Assembly (NCBI GenBank): GCA_022749755.1
Contig: CM040442.1
Coordinates: 17,272,457-17,336,456 of the forward strand
Source: Azadirachta indica
Lineage: Eukaryota; Streptophyta; Magnoliopsida; Sapindales; Meliaceae
Reading direction: 5' to 3'
DNA: 64,000 bases
Shown: positions 1-12,546 of the stretch, in pieces
Numbering within the stretch: the stretch's first letter is position 1
How the letters are laid out: each line of letters opens with the position of its first letter
Program-made: the position numbers and the translations under genes
Notes under the pieces: generated by a model
Databases searched by the model: none
The model's input: the letters and a program-made list of their open reading frames with translations, nothing else
Told to the model about the DNA's origin: nothing

Positions 1-2645
1 GATATGACAAGCATCGATCTTGGCATCATCTCTCACCTACTCAATGTAGATCCTACTTGCCAACCAATCCACCAAAAATAACAAGCTTTCAACCAAGAAT
101 GTTGCGATAAAATCAAAAAGAAAGTTGATAAGCTACTACAAGCTGAGTTTATTCGTGAAGTAAAATATTCAGAATGGGTCTCCAACATTGTGTTGGTAAA
201 GAAGCTCAACGGGAAATAGTGTATGTGCATCGATTTCATCAACCTGAATAAGGCATGCCCCAAGAATAGCTTTCCACTCCCTTGGATAGATCAGTTGGCG
301 ATGCCACAACTAGGCATGAATTGCTTAGCTTTATGAACGCCCTTTCTAGTTACAATTAGATGAAAATGTATGCCCTAGATAAGGAGGGAATCTTCTTCAT
401 CATGAACAAAGGACTTTATTGCTATACAGTAATGCCTTTTAGCTTGAAAAATACAGAGGCTATATATTAACACTTAGTAAATAAACTGTTCAAAGAGTAG
501 ATCAGCAAGACCATAGAAATGTATGTAGACGATATGATCACCAAGTCGATGAGGATAGCTAACCATGTGTCCCACCTCAGAGAGACGTTTGACGTGTTGA
601 GGAAGTTTGGTCTGAAACTTAACCAGAAAATTACGCCTTTGAGGTGGCAGCCAGGAAATTTCTAATCTATGTGATTCATCAAAAGGCGATAGAGACTAAT
701 CCGGAAAATATCCAAGTCATCTTAGAGATGAGATCACTCCGGACAACCAAGTAAATACAGAGCTTAGCAGGGAGAATTGTTGCATTGAGCCGATTTGTGT
801 CTAAGTGCATGGATCGATGTCACCCCTTTTTTCAAGCCATAAAAAAGGGTAAAGGGCAACAATAGAGTGAAGATTGTGAAGTTATTTTTCAGGAATTGAA
901 GACTTATTTAACTAATCCACTAATCTTAGCTAAGCTTTAAGTAGAAGACAACTTGTTGATATATTTGGTAGTGTCTGTAACCGCAGTGAGGTTGATTCTT
1001 ATATGAAAAAAGAAATGAAGGTTGCAGAAGCTAGTGTACTACATTAACAAGGCGTTGACTGATGTGGAAGAAAGGTATCCCAAATAAGAGCAACTTACGT
1101 TGGCATTGGTTATGTCATCAAGAAGGTTATGGCCATACTTCCAAGCCCACCCAAGTAGTATAATAACTAACTTCCCTCTTAGACAAATGCTATATAAGTC
1201 AGAGAGTTCAGAAAGGCTTATGAAGTAGTGTATGAAGCTTAGCAAATTTGACATTCATTAGCACCCACAGAATGCAATTGAGGGACAAGTCATAGTCGAC
1301 TTTGTTGTTGAGTTCACTCCTGATTTAGAGAGCTTAGATGTGGACATAAACCTAGGTAAAGACGGAGAAATTAGGACCTCTTCATCATAGATCCTCTACT
1401 TAGATGGATATCTAGCTCACAAGGGAGTAGAGCTGGAATAGTAATTATCAAGCCAGATGGGGTTAAAGTAAGCTATGTATTGAAATTCGAGTTTAAATCC
1501 TCTAATAATGAGGCCGAATACAAAGCATTGATCGTCAGGCTCAAGATGGCAAGAAACCTAAGAGCTGAGCAGTGATTCCTAATTCATCATGCATTAGGTC
1601 AATGATGAGTATCAGACAAAAGAGGATAATATGGTAGCTTACCTGAGGGAGGCCAAGGAGTTGATATGGCAATTTAGACAAGTCAGGTTGTAGCAAATTT
1701 CAAGGGAGAAGAATTATAGAGCTAAAATTCCCTTACCTGATACCGTGCTAGTTGAGGTTCTGTCTAGGTCATCTATAAAAAAGAATACTGAAGTAGTCCA
1801 CTGTATCTCGAGTACTTCATCCTAAATGAACCCCATTATAGAATATTTGGAGGAATAACAACTCTCCGAGGATAAAGAGGTGGCAAGAAAGCTCAAGAAT
1901 TTGAGGGTGTGTTGTACAGATGAAGTTTCACCATGCTGTACTTGAGGTGTCTACATCCAAATTAGGCCAATTATGTCTTGAAGGAAATTCATGAGAGAGC
2001 TTGTATAAATCACTCAGAGAGGAGGTCACGGCCTTCAAGACTTTATGCCAAGGATATTACTAGCCAACTATACAAGAAGACTCTTAGGTCATCTCGCAAA
2101 ACTTGCCCTACCTATCAAAGGCATGCCAAGATGATCCAAGTTCCACTCAAGAATTTGACAACACTAACTTCACCTTAGCCCTTCGCTTAGTAGGGTATTG
2201 ACATGATTGGATCTTTCCTAGCAAGTCAAATGCAAGCCAAGTTTGCCATAGTGGCAGTTGACTACTTTACGAAATGGGCAGAAGTGAAACCCTTATCCAA
2301 GATCACAAAGAAGAAAATTACTGACTTCATATGGAAGTCTATTTCGACGTACTTTTTGAGGTATTATGGGCTTACCGTACTACCTTTAAAACTACCACAA
2401 GAGAAATCCTGTATTCCTTAATTTTCGGAACCCAGGCAGTGATCCCTACTAAAGGGGGCATGCCTAAATTTAGAACCTTTCATTTCGATGAAGCATATAT
2501 TGTATCCCAGCTTAGTGTCACCTTGGATTTATTAGAAGGAAAAAGGAGCCAAGCCCAAGTTAGGATGGCAGATATCAAAGAAGGATCTCCAAGCACTATA
2601 ACACCAAAGTCAAATCCTGAAGCTTCAAAGAGTGGGACTTAGTGT
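1..2645 (+). pseudogene. Ty3/gypsy pol remnant (RT, RNase H, integrase)
   Basis: Broken polyprotein of a Ty3/gypsy retrotransposon, entering from outside the left edge. Conceptual translation gives the start of reverse transcriptase (DMTSID, then LNVDPT near 40-57), the catalytic YVDD box near 520-535 followed by the LNQK region, an RNase H stretch near 1430-1575 with NNEAEYKAL, and integrase near 1978-2335 (KEIHERACINHS, VAVDYFTKWAEVKPL). Many in-frame stops and frameshifts are present (for example TAA at 79 and TAG at 217), so no functional protein is possible. At about 2335 the integrase jumps from the FTKW region to the VLWAYRTT region, so the middle of the core domain is deleted. The NNEAEY-type RNase H and the integrase resemble the Tat/Ogre side of the family; that lineage call is inference. 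The element lies in the same orientation as the downstream LTR. Confidence 0.9.
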
Positions 2646-3806
2646 TAAGGAAGGCAATCTTTCAACTAAAAAAGGGTTCTACCAAGCTTTCCAAAACTTG
2701 AAAGAGGCCTTTCTACATTACCAAGGTTGTTAAAGTCGAGGTGTATAAACGTGCTCACCCTGATGGGTGCTTGGTGAAGTGACTAAGAAATGCCGACCAA
2801 CTGAAGAAGTACTGCCCATGATCTACCTGAGCATGGATCTTAGTATAAGTTTCTCTTGCATCTACTTCGTGATTTCTTTAAAGTTCTTAGTGATTATACT
2901 CTTCTTATATGTATATCCACAAGCACCATGGTGCGTTATTCCACTACTCTCCCTCATGTGAGCATTTTGAAGGAAAACTTTACTTTTGTGGACAAGTTAT
3001 TGCTCTATATTAATTAGAATGTCATGTTTCTACTTAATGATATGTTGATGATCACCTTATCAAATTGTTTGTTGTTCTCCATTTTTTCCACCATGGTTAA
3101 TGCACAATATTCTCCTTATTGTACTTTATTTCATTCACACTATGATATATTATTATGAAGTTACTACTAGTGTTGCCCAACGTCAAGTAAGATGTCGACC
3201 TTAGGTAAAGGAGGACACCTGATCAGTTGGATAACCTAGGTCATAGAGATCTATCCATTATCTCTATAAAACGGTATTTCTTATTAAAATGCCATACTCA
3301 TGAAATCAATATGTGTAAGCAAATAAACAGAAAGCTCAGTACAGATCATACAACAAATAAAGGCAAATAATATATCAAGTCAAAATAGGGCATTCAACAA
3401 AAGTACCCCAAAGCAATAACCAATCCAACAAAATTCAAACCACGAGGCCTACACTCTGATAAAGCTTTTATGTGCGCCTCTTGGTCATTTTAATTTAACT
3501 TGAGGAAGAATAAACTCTTAGCTTACAAGAGATTATCGCCTAACTCTGCCCTAGATCAGGTGAAAATTTTGCTAAGCTTTACCAGATAAAAGAAGAGCAA
3601 GACAAGTTTAGAAAGTTGTTCGCCATAAACATGTATTCTCCGCTATCTCGGATCACCCTGAGTAGATGCTGGAATATGCATATGCCCTAAAGTGGCTAAG
3701 GTAAGACTAACAAAGAGGAGCGAACATGATGTAATGTGGGTAAGGAACACTGTGAAACTTCTAATGCCTTTGCCATCTCTTCAGCCATTAAAAGCTGGGG
3801 GACTTC
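2646..3806 (+). mobile_element. 3' untranslated part of the gypsy element with polypurine tract
   Basis: Non-coding stretch between the end of integrase and the 3' LTR. It ends in a polypurine tract, AAAAGCTGGGGGACT at 3789-3803, immediately before the LTR start TGTTATGGGG. This is the usual plus-strand primer position in gypsy elements. I saw no coding sequence in it; short open frames here look accidental. Confidence 0.7.
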
Positions 3807-4760
3807 TGTTATGGGGTAAAAATAAGCTGGGCGCGTGGCGATAGATAAGCCAATGATGTTTTATCCGACACCTATAGGACGATCTGCTCATGTTGAAACC
3901 CACCTCACAAGAGATCTCTACTGGCCCAGGAAACAACTTTAAGTAATTTAAAGGATGTTCATATGCAAAGTGCCACGTGGCCTATAACCAGTAGTCTCTA
4001 AAAAGAAAACAAAAGAGTAAATCCACTTTAAAATAATTCTAAAAGGTAAGGAATTCGATCTCCAAAAGTATGAAAAAGGTTTCCTATATTTCCAAGTCAC
4101 CTTGGGGGGACCACCTAACACCACCTGAAATAGCCACCTAGCTAAGGAGATAGTTCAGCTTTTAAGAGGCTAAAAATGCGTCCCACCTGATGCTATCAGT
4201 ATTTGGGAGACCACAAATAAAAACAAATGAGTTTTTGCCATGTGTACTTAAGAAATAAGATAATCTTCTACTCGAATTAAATCGTATCACATGATATGTA
4301 ATCTTGAATAAGGTCATGAAAACTAATCCTAATTTACTACGTGTACATAATTTTGAGTACAAGATAAAATTTTAAATGGTAAAAGTGTGGGAAGGTAAAA
4401 TCATGGGAAACTAGAGCAACAGTTTCCCATCAATCACAAAGTAACAAGGGTGAGATATATAAAAGTACTTATCTCAAAGTAAAGAGAGGCCTTCCTTAGT
4501 TTTAGGCTCATTTTTACTCTCTCTCACTAGAAATATAAGTTATTTCATACTTTTTCATTTTAGAAAACAAAAAGAAGACTTTATTTGTTTGTAAGTTTCT
4601 CTCAAGATAACCTTAAAATACTCACTATAGTTGCTCTTATGAGATGATTCATTGTTCTTGCCTCATAAAGGGTCATATTTACTACACATTTAAGTCTCTT
4701 ATGGGCATTTTGATTGATTTTTCCCTTTCTACATTACCTTGTTTTGTGTATATAATTTTG
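3807..4760 (+). mobile_element. 3' LTR of the gypsy element
   Basis: The LTR starts TGTTATGGGG directly after the polypurine tract. It contains a TATA box, TATATAAAAG, at 4456-4465, and pyrimidine-rich leader sequence after it. The right end is uncertain: spacer sequence shared with other units begins at about 4785, so the LTR must stop before that, but no clean CA end or target duplication was visible. The matching 5' LTR would lie outside the window. Confidence 0.65.
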
Positions 4761-4784
4761 AGTTACTTAAGGCGAGTCTTAAAT

Positions 4785-6240
4785 TATTTAATATTTAGTT
4801 CATGTTTTTAGTCAATTTAGTTAAAAATAAAATTATTATTATAAAAAATAAAAAGTTTGGGTGCATTTAGACATATAGTAGGTTGTAAATATCATTACCC
4901 AAATGAAAAGGACTTAAAGTTGGCCCAAAAACTTGGGCTTTTGAATTAACAGACCGCATACATTTTTTGTTTAAATATGAACCAAAATTTTTTAAAAATT
5001 TACATTGTGTTGTGTTTTGCCTAGCAATTAAAAACTTTAATATATTTGTATCTTACGTTAGATTTGTATTAGACTTGATTATGAACTCATTAGTGTTCCT
5101 ATTCTGTGGTACAAGATATTGAAATTTTTTTTAATTTTGGATTAAACATATTAAGATATTGTTTACTGTAATTATTATATAATTGATATTTAATGCATTA
5201 TTTGCCATTTTAAATTTAAGATTATTATAAAAAATTAATTTTATATTTTTGCGTTGATTTGTTGAATTTTTTTTGTTGTAAAATTTATAGATCTATTAAA
5301 AAATCTTGTACCTCGCTAAGGCTATATATATGTATATATATATATATATTTTAAATATGAATGGATCTAAAATTTAAATAGATTTGAGAATATAAATCTA
5401 AATAATTTTAAAAAATATATTTGTTCTTTTGTTGTGAGATTTTAATATAAATATTTAAAAGTTAGCATCTTTATATATAATACCTTAGAAATAATTAGAT
5501 AGATCATATTTATTAGGAAATAAATAAAAGTAAAAGTTATAAGAATATTTTTAAAATTACAATTTTTTATATGAATTTATTATAATTTAGAGTTGAACTC
5601 TATGTAAAATTTTTTAATTTTATTAAAATATAATTTCTAAATATTTACTATTAAATTAAAGCACGAACCTTTAAAATATATAAATAATTGAAATTGTCCC
5701 CAAGGGTTGGTCTGGGTGGTTTAAGGCGTTGCTTGGTTTACTGCTCACCTAATTTAGAAACACTATCGAGGGGCAGGTAAGGGGATTTAAAAACAATCTG
5801 AGTAATTAAAAATAAAAATAAATAATTGAAAATAAATTACATTGATTCTTCAAACTCAAAAACAAATAAACATCGATATTGGATCAATAGTATATGATGC
5901 CAACTCAACCCTTGTTAAGTGAACTAAATAAAAAATAAAAATTAAATTTTACCAATTATTTTGCAAGCACTTTAATTATTCAAGTGAACTTTTACTTAAA
6001 AAATATAATTATTTTATTAGCATTTTATTTTGTCTTTACTTAACAGTACCTAGTGGATAATTTGTGCTTATCATTCATTTATTATTTTTGATATTTTATC
6101 GTTTTTACAAATATTTAAAATCGGGATGTTGTAATATACTCACTTAACTTCTAGATAAAAGGCCAATACCCCTTTAGGATTTTAGAGAGTGTTAGATACT
6201 TTTCTGAGTTTTGAGAAAATATTAAGCCTTTAAAATGCTA
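4785..6240. repeat. Array spacer block, copy 1
   Basis: AT-rich spacer that recurs at 19040-20700, with shorter versions at 28980-29170 and 54230-54992. Shared landmarks include AAAATAAAATTATTATTATA, the TTGGCCCAAA stretch and GTGTTGTGTTTTG. No gene is seen in it. Its presence left of unit A shows that the tandem array extends, or once extended, to the left. It includes a short AT run at about 5323-5350. Confidence 0.75.
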
Positions 6241-7555
6241 AGTTTAAAAGGTTTATTTTATTTTATTATTTTGAAAAATATTATTTATTTAAATTAAAAT
6301 GATAAAAATAAATTTGAATAAAATGATATATTAAAATGTTGCTAACCTTCTGCTTTTGTTTTATTTTTTTTAACCTTTCGGTACTGATATATCATAAAAA
6401 TTTTTAAAGAAAATATGTATAATATTTTATTTAATATAATTTTATAATTTTATAATTTTTTTGACAAAATAATTAATTTAATTCACATATTATATTTTAT
6501 TATTCTCTTTTTTTATCACAAAATACTTATTTGTGTTTATCCAAATTTATTTAGATATTTCTATATATTCTCCTGACTTTTGAAAAAGCACTAGATTTGT
6601 TACCCAAATTAGAATATTAACACTAAGTTTAAAAAAATATAAATAATTATTTTGTGAGAAAAAAATAGGCTAAGAGCATTAATAGAATATTAGAAAGAAA
6701 AATAAAATAAAAAATTATAATTTATGAATTAAATTTAGTGTTTTGTCAATGGAATAGATAATAGACATACTTTTATATTCTTATTTAATAATTTAATTTA
6801 ATTTTGATTAAAAAATTTAAAAGAGAATTTTGATTATTTTTATTTATAATAAATATGTAATATCTATTTATTTTTCTTTTATTTATCTTCATTATGTATG
6901 TGTGTGTGTGTATTTTAGTGAATAGATCAAATCGGGAATCTTTGCATTTTTTCTGGTATCCAACTTGACTAGAATATATAATATCATAATAATAGTATAA
7001 TTGAATTACTTGTTAGTTGATATTCTACACAAAACTTCATAAGTTTAAGTGGAATTTCTCAATTTCTTTCCATTTGGATTGGTCTCTTAGAAATTCTAAT
7101 TTAATTAAGTCTAAAATCATTTTTTCTTCTGTTTATACATATTTCATACAATCGAGTTGGGTAAAATATCATATAATTCAATAAATAGAATCTAAATTCT
7201 ATCATTACTAGATCAATTCATGTGATTCGATGCAAAATAAGAAACGAATCGGATTTTTTGATAAATGGGTAATTTTTTTTACGAAAAATAATGAAATAAA
7301 TATAATTTTAAATATATGTATTAAATCAAATATTGAGTATATTTTATTTAAAAATTCTTATGATCATTATATACTAAATCAGTATCAAGAAAGTAAGAAC
7401 AAAAAACAAGGGTAAGAGTATTTTAGAATATAATTTAATCCACATTTATTGTTAGCATCTTAATTTAAATAAATCACATTTTTATTTCTAACATCCTTTA
7501 GAAAAATAAAATAAAATAAACCATTTTAAATTTAACATTTTTCTCCCTAATATAA
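6241..7555. other. AT-rich spacer, nothing recognised
   Basis: Very AT-rich DNA with scattered short open frames. I found no protein similarity, splice structure or repeat termini. Unit D lacks this stretch: its spacer goes straight from the equivalent of 6240 to the equivalent of 10690. The whole 6.2-10.7 kb interval may therefore be inserted material in unit A. Confidence 0.5.
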
Positions 7556-8215
7556 AGGGAGGCCTGGGTAAAAAGGCATAATAGAACCGAACTATTTCAT
7601 TTAGTTCAGTTTGATTATCATACCAAGTTTAATTTTATTTGATTTTTAATTGATTGGGTTGGTTCCGTTATCAATTAGGATAAGAAAATGAATATTTTTA
7701 TATAAGTTCCTAACATTTATACAAATTATAAATAAAAAGAATATTTATAAAAATTTATATAAATTCACATAAAAGGGGAAATTCTTATAATTTTTATAAT
7801 TTTCTCTCAAACTATAATTTTTATAAACTTTAGGGATTTATGGAAAAATATTTCTTAAAAACATTAAAGTCAATAATTTACAGCAAAATAAATAGAACTA
7901 TAAAACTTAATTCGGTTCGTTTCGGTTTCAATTTAGTTAAGTTCAATTTGGGTCTTAGAAATCGAACTTTATTTCAGTTTAGGTCAGTTCTTCTAAAAAT
8001 CAAACCGAACCGATTCTGCTCAAACTTCTGTATAGGAATGACAATTTTTGTCGCCGGGCTAGAGGTCATGAGACATGTGGAGATAGATTTTTTTGAAAAC
8101 AGGGATCTAAGTCGAGTTTAGGGATGAATTTTTGTTTCTATTTTAGAATTGGGCCGGGGACAAGGATGGATGGCTTATCTCTGACCTGACCCAACCCAAC
8201 CCGAACCCTTGTTTC
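7556..8215. mobile_element. Degenerate hAT-type MITE-like sequences
   Basis: Sequence rich in repeated CGGTTCG/TCAGTTT-type words, typical of small non-autonomous plant elements. A TAGGAATGACAATTTTTGTC word near 8033 resembles the TAGGGATGGCAA terminus of the hAT element at 12619. Neither a paired terminus nor a target duplication could be fixed. The open frame at 7840-8121 is made of this repeat and is not a gene. Confidence 0.35.
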
Positions 8216-8879
8216 TAAAATTACAAAAAAAAAATTTGATATTTTTTTAAAACCCTAATCACTTAAAATTGACAAACTCTACTCACTCTCTATACAACTA
8301 TCACCCATTGCTTAACCTTGAGTTCACACTTTTGCTCAAATCATTATAGACCATCACACCATCACCAATTTGACCTTGACCTTGAGTTTGACCTTGAATT
8401 CATTAGTTAGTACTTTTCTTCAATAATTTTAAGTGGTTCTATGATTCCTCTGTTGGATTTGTAATATAGTTTAAATTTTTAAACAATATGTTTGTTTTAT
8501 GATCTGTCTCTTATCTATTGTTATCATTTTTTTAGTTTTTCTTTTATTTTCCTTGATAGGTTCTTTTTTAGTAATGAAGAGAATGAATTAATACATTGTT
8601 ATAAAAACCGAATTTTTTGTTTTTTTTAAGAAGAGAGGGGAATTTAGAAGTTTGTTCGAGAGTTAAAGATACAAATAATGGAATTAGCGAAGAACTGTAT
8701 AGGAGATATTTTGTGAATAAAGTGGGGGATTCAAAGAAGTTTGCAATTAATATAATTGAAAGTGGGGAGAATGGATTGTTTGTTAATAGAGAAAATGTTG
8801 AAGTAATTGTGGTGTGGGACAATTCATAATGTCTGTGGCAATTTCGGTTTTGTAAATTTTTCTAAATTCTAGTTGCAAC
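8216..8879. other. Unidentified spacer sequence
   Basis: AT-rich stretch. A 70-codon open frame at 8617-8829 on the + strand, with an overlapping one on the - strand, has no features I recognise. Nothing else is supported. Confidence 0.4.
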
Positions 8880-9335
8880 AATTGTAAATTTTTTTAAATT
8901 GAAAGTTAAAGAGCCTCTTTAGTCAAACCCATTGGGTCGGCCCAGCACGGGCTAGCATAGCGCAACACAAGCTTATGGGCCAACACGACTCGTGTCTCAC
9001 CACTGTGCCATGCTGGAAAAAGCCAATACTATTCACAAGCTTGGATTGGCTGATTTGTCCTTTTACATAGAGCCCCTCTTAAGCTTTGTCAATATACCCA
9101 CTTTTAGATATTTTTCATGGTTTTTATTACATATAATTACTATTTATCTATTTTTCCACGAACATTGACTTAAGTGTCTACGGCGACCCTATTCTAACTA
9201 TATTTTTTGCCTTAAATGGGATAAAACTCTAAAGACGAGGTGGGACACTGCTAAAGGTGGGATGCATCCTAAGAGGTGCAAGTAACATCACCAAAAAAAG
9301 GACGTTGGAAGCACTCTTGAGCCAATAAGGTTTGA
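8880..9335. repeat. Direct repeat, copy 1 (about 450 bp)
   Basis: First of two diverged direct copies; the second is at 10045-10545. Shared landmarks in order are AAAGAGCC, AACCCATTGGGTCGG, CTAGCATAGC or CAGCATAGC, the AAGAGGTGCAAG word and a closing ACTCTTGAGC. It probably represents a transposon-derived sequence (LTR or MITE), but no termini with target duplications were found. Confidence 0.6.
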
Positions 9336-10044
9336 TAAAAAAAAAAATAATAATTTATGTCAAATAAAATAATCAATTTGTAATTAATAAATTAATTTAT
9401 TGTAGTATAGTAATATATGATTAACAAAACAAAGAAATTCTTAAAAATTTCCTTATCTTTTTAAATTTCATTTTCTTATATACCAAATAAAATATTTTTC
9501 TGTAAAAGTATAAAAAAATAAAAACTCTAAGGTTTATTTAATATATTTTCTTTAATTTTATCAATTCTATTAAAAAGTAGAAGATAATTTACTACTACAC
9601 TTATTTATTTTTCTATTTATATAAGTTAATAAAAAAATATAATAAATGTATCAATTAAATTTGATGTTTTGTTCTAACAAAGTTTTTATTACTGACAATA
9701 TTTTATATAAAATTTTTTAATTGTCTTAATTAAATTGATGATTGTTGTCAATTATCCTTTTTTAACAATTAATTTATGAAAAAAAATAAATATTTATTAG
9801 AATTAAAAAATATGATATTAAAATATAATTATTGTTCTTTCAAATAATTATAAAAAAATAATTGTTAAAGATAAAATTATGATTAGATTATACAACTATT
9901 TTGTATCAATAATATCAATTTAAAAATAATATATTTAATAAATTTACTAAATATTCATTTTTTATTAAATATAGTTTATTTAAAAGTAAAGATAGTTTAA
10001 TGGCAAAGTTGTTATTTGTGTTTTTTTAGATTTTAAGTTCTACT
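9336..10044. other. AT-rich interval between the two direct repeats
   Basis: Very AT-rich, with no coding potential or recognisable element seen. It separates two related 450-500 bp direct repeats. Confidence 0.4.
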
Positions 10045-10545
10045 TTCAACAATTTTAAATTTTTTTTAAATCAGCAGTCAAAGAGCCCACCTAGTCAAAC
10101 CCATTGGGTCGGTTCAACATGGGCCAGCATAGCACAACACAAACTTGTGGACTAGCATGGCCCAAGCCTCACTATTGTTCCATGCTAAACCCGCCCAACA
10201 CTATTCACGAGCTAGGCCTATGTCAAGGTTGGGTTGGGCCAGCTCATTTGCCCCTCCACATAGAGCTCCCCTAATCTTTGTCAGTATACCCACTTTTTAA
10301 ATATTTTTCATGGTTTTTATCATATAAAACTCCTTATAACTACTATTCATCTCATTTTTTATGAATGTTGACTTAAGCATCTACGATGACTCCACTGTAA
10401 TTGTGTTTTTCGTCATACATTGGATAAAGTTCCAGAGATAAGGTGAGATACCGCTAAAGGTGAGATGCATCGTAAGAGGTGCAAGCAACATCACCTAAAA
10501 AAGGATTTTGGAAATCACTCTTGAGCTTAGTTTAATTTATCTTGA
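10045..10545. repeat. Direct repeat, copy 2
   Basis: Second diverged copy of the sequence at 8880-9335. The order of landmarks is the same (AACCCATTGGGTCGG, CAGCATAGC, AAGAGGTGCAAG, ACTCTTGAGC). The pair could be two solo remnants of one element family or a local duplication. Confidence 0.6.
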
Positions 10546-10689
10546 AGCTTTGAGTCCCTCGTTATCTAAGTTGCAAAGTGGAAGATTTTTCTACATCAAC
10601 TATATATATATATATATTAAAAAATTAATTACAATTAAATGTTATGGTTTGTGTTTATTTTAATTTGTTACATTAAGATAGCAAGAAGA

Positions 10690-12546
10690 TTATAGGAGGA
10701 AAAAAAATTGATCATAAAAAGTTAAATATAATTAAAAAACTGTCATAATAAACAACTTAGTTAAAATATTAATCTCATTACTCTTTGTAGAATTGATAAA
10801 CCTATTTTGTAAATAATCATAAAAACGAAAAAGTTAATCAAGAAAGTTGGGTAAAAGAAAAAGTCGAACCGAACAACATCAACTTGATAGATTTGATTTT
10901 ATAAGCACTTTAGTTTTAATCGGTTGAATTTTTTAAAATTTATTGATTGAATTTAGTTTTATAACACCTGCCCTTCCTGCACACATGGCAGGAGGGAGTA
11001 AAGGCAGCAAGGTACCTGCTTTATATATGTATATATGTAATAAAGAAAGAACCAAACTTGAGCCAAGCAAGGGTAGAAACAAGGAAGAAATAGAAGGAAA
11101 GCAAAAAGGAAAATAGAATCTGATTAGAATTCCTATTTGTAATATATTGTTTTAAATTTTTAATAAGTTATTTTAGCCAATTTAGTTTTATATTTTCTTT
11201 TGTAAATTTTAGATATTTTATCATGATGTAGTAATTATTATTATTAAATAAATATTAAAAAGTGACCCTAATGAAATGAGAAAAATCAATTGATATGTAA
11301 AAATTACTGTTCGGTATTTAAGTAAGTGTTTATATGCATTTAAATTGATTTTAATTTTAAAACAAAAAGTAAAATATTTTATTTCATTTAAGGTTTAAGT
11401 AAATATTTACAAAAAAGTAATATTATGAATGTCATTTTTTATTAACATGATATTATATAATTTCTTTATTTTAATATTTTTTAACGTGTAAATGAAAAAA
11501 AAAAAAGAATTTTATAAGGATTTTAAAGACATTCATTTTGTGTTTTATAAAAATTGTTCTTATATAATATACTCAGAACGCATATTACACCATTTATAAA
11601 AATAAAAACAAAATTAAGTTTTGAATGATAACCGATGGTCCTTTAAGATTTATTATAATAATTTTTGGATTTGATTTTTAATATTATCTTTTAAATTTAA
11701 AATTGAATCAAACCATTTGATTGGACTTTAATTTTTTAGTTTTTGGTTTTCTTTAGGAAAAACGATATACATTATTTTTCATGAAAATAACATGAATAAA
11801 TATAATAAAATATTCATTTTACAAGATATTTCATAAAAATAGTTTTTAAAAAATTTAAAAAACTCTAAAAATAATATTTTTTTTAAAAAATTTTCTCCTC
11901 TTTTTAAGAAAATTGCTTTACAGAATTAATAACAATTTCATCCCTAAACACTGTCGGAACAATAAATTATTATAATTTTAACAAATTAAACACTGTCTAT
12001 ATTTTTTCCCTTAATTAAATTGGTCCTTGCGAGCTGTCAGGGACAAAAATGTTGACATTGAACACATCGTTATAAAATTGAACATAAAAGTTGAGGGATG
12101 AAAATGGTTTTTCTCCAAAGTCTATTTCATCTTTTAAATTCTTGTCTTGTGAAAAGCATCTTCAACTATTCCCCGGCAACAGCTTTCGTGTAATTAAAGA
12201 AATTACAATGAAATTCCACAGAGCATTCTTGGTATATACAGTTTCAAAAACAAGATGGTCCCATTCCCACTTCTGAATCGATCGTTATGTTCGACTGATC
12301 TGGAAAATGCCAACATCTTGGGCTATGGTTAACTTGGTGTTCATATTAATATATCTATATACTCAAACTTTTTATATTTCATTAGTCAAACAATCGAGAA
12401 TATAGACTAGCTAGTTTTGATTTTTCTTCTTTAATTTCTAAATTGAATGCGGAAAGTGGGCCCCTGGAACTGTCTTTAATTTTATTTGTTAGTGGTCTTT
12501 AATATACAAGTTCCTAATAATAACACGGAGTACTTCATTGAGACGA
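10690..12546 (+). promoter_or_regulatory. Unit A upstream block (GLR promoter region)
   Basis: Upstream block shared with unit D (20790-22828) over its full length, and with units B, C and E over its gene-proximal part. Near the gene it carries CTTTTAAATTCTTG, AAAAGCATCTTC and CCCCGGCAACAG words, then ATATATCTATATA near 12350, a possible TATA region. Compared with B it has lost about 13 bp after AAAAGCATCTTC, which in B contain a TTGACT W-box core. The second W-box of B is TTAACT here. The promoter is therefore conserved in outline but altered at WRKY-type sites. That WRKY factors act here is inference. Confidence 0.6.
12447..12479 (+). promoter_or_regulatory. Short uORF upstream of GLR-A
   Basis: ATG followed by nine sense codons and TAA (MRKVGPWNCL). 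Close versions lie in the same place in units B (30538-30570) and C (43212-43244). It lies about 70 bp upstream of the GLR start and in a different frame from it. A role in translation control is inferred from position and retention only. Confidence 0.45.

Noticed and set aside
7840..8121. 93-codon open frame that looks like a small basic protein
   Set aside because: It is built from CGGTTCG/CAGTTT-type words of a MITE-like sequence and has no gene context or splice structure.
8617..8829. 70-codon + strand frame (and its - strand overlap) as a gene
   Set aside because: No recognisable domain, no conservation in other units, and similar frames occur by chance at this length.
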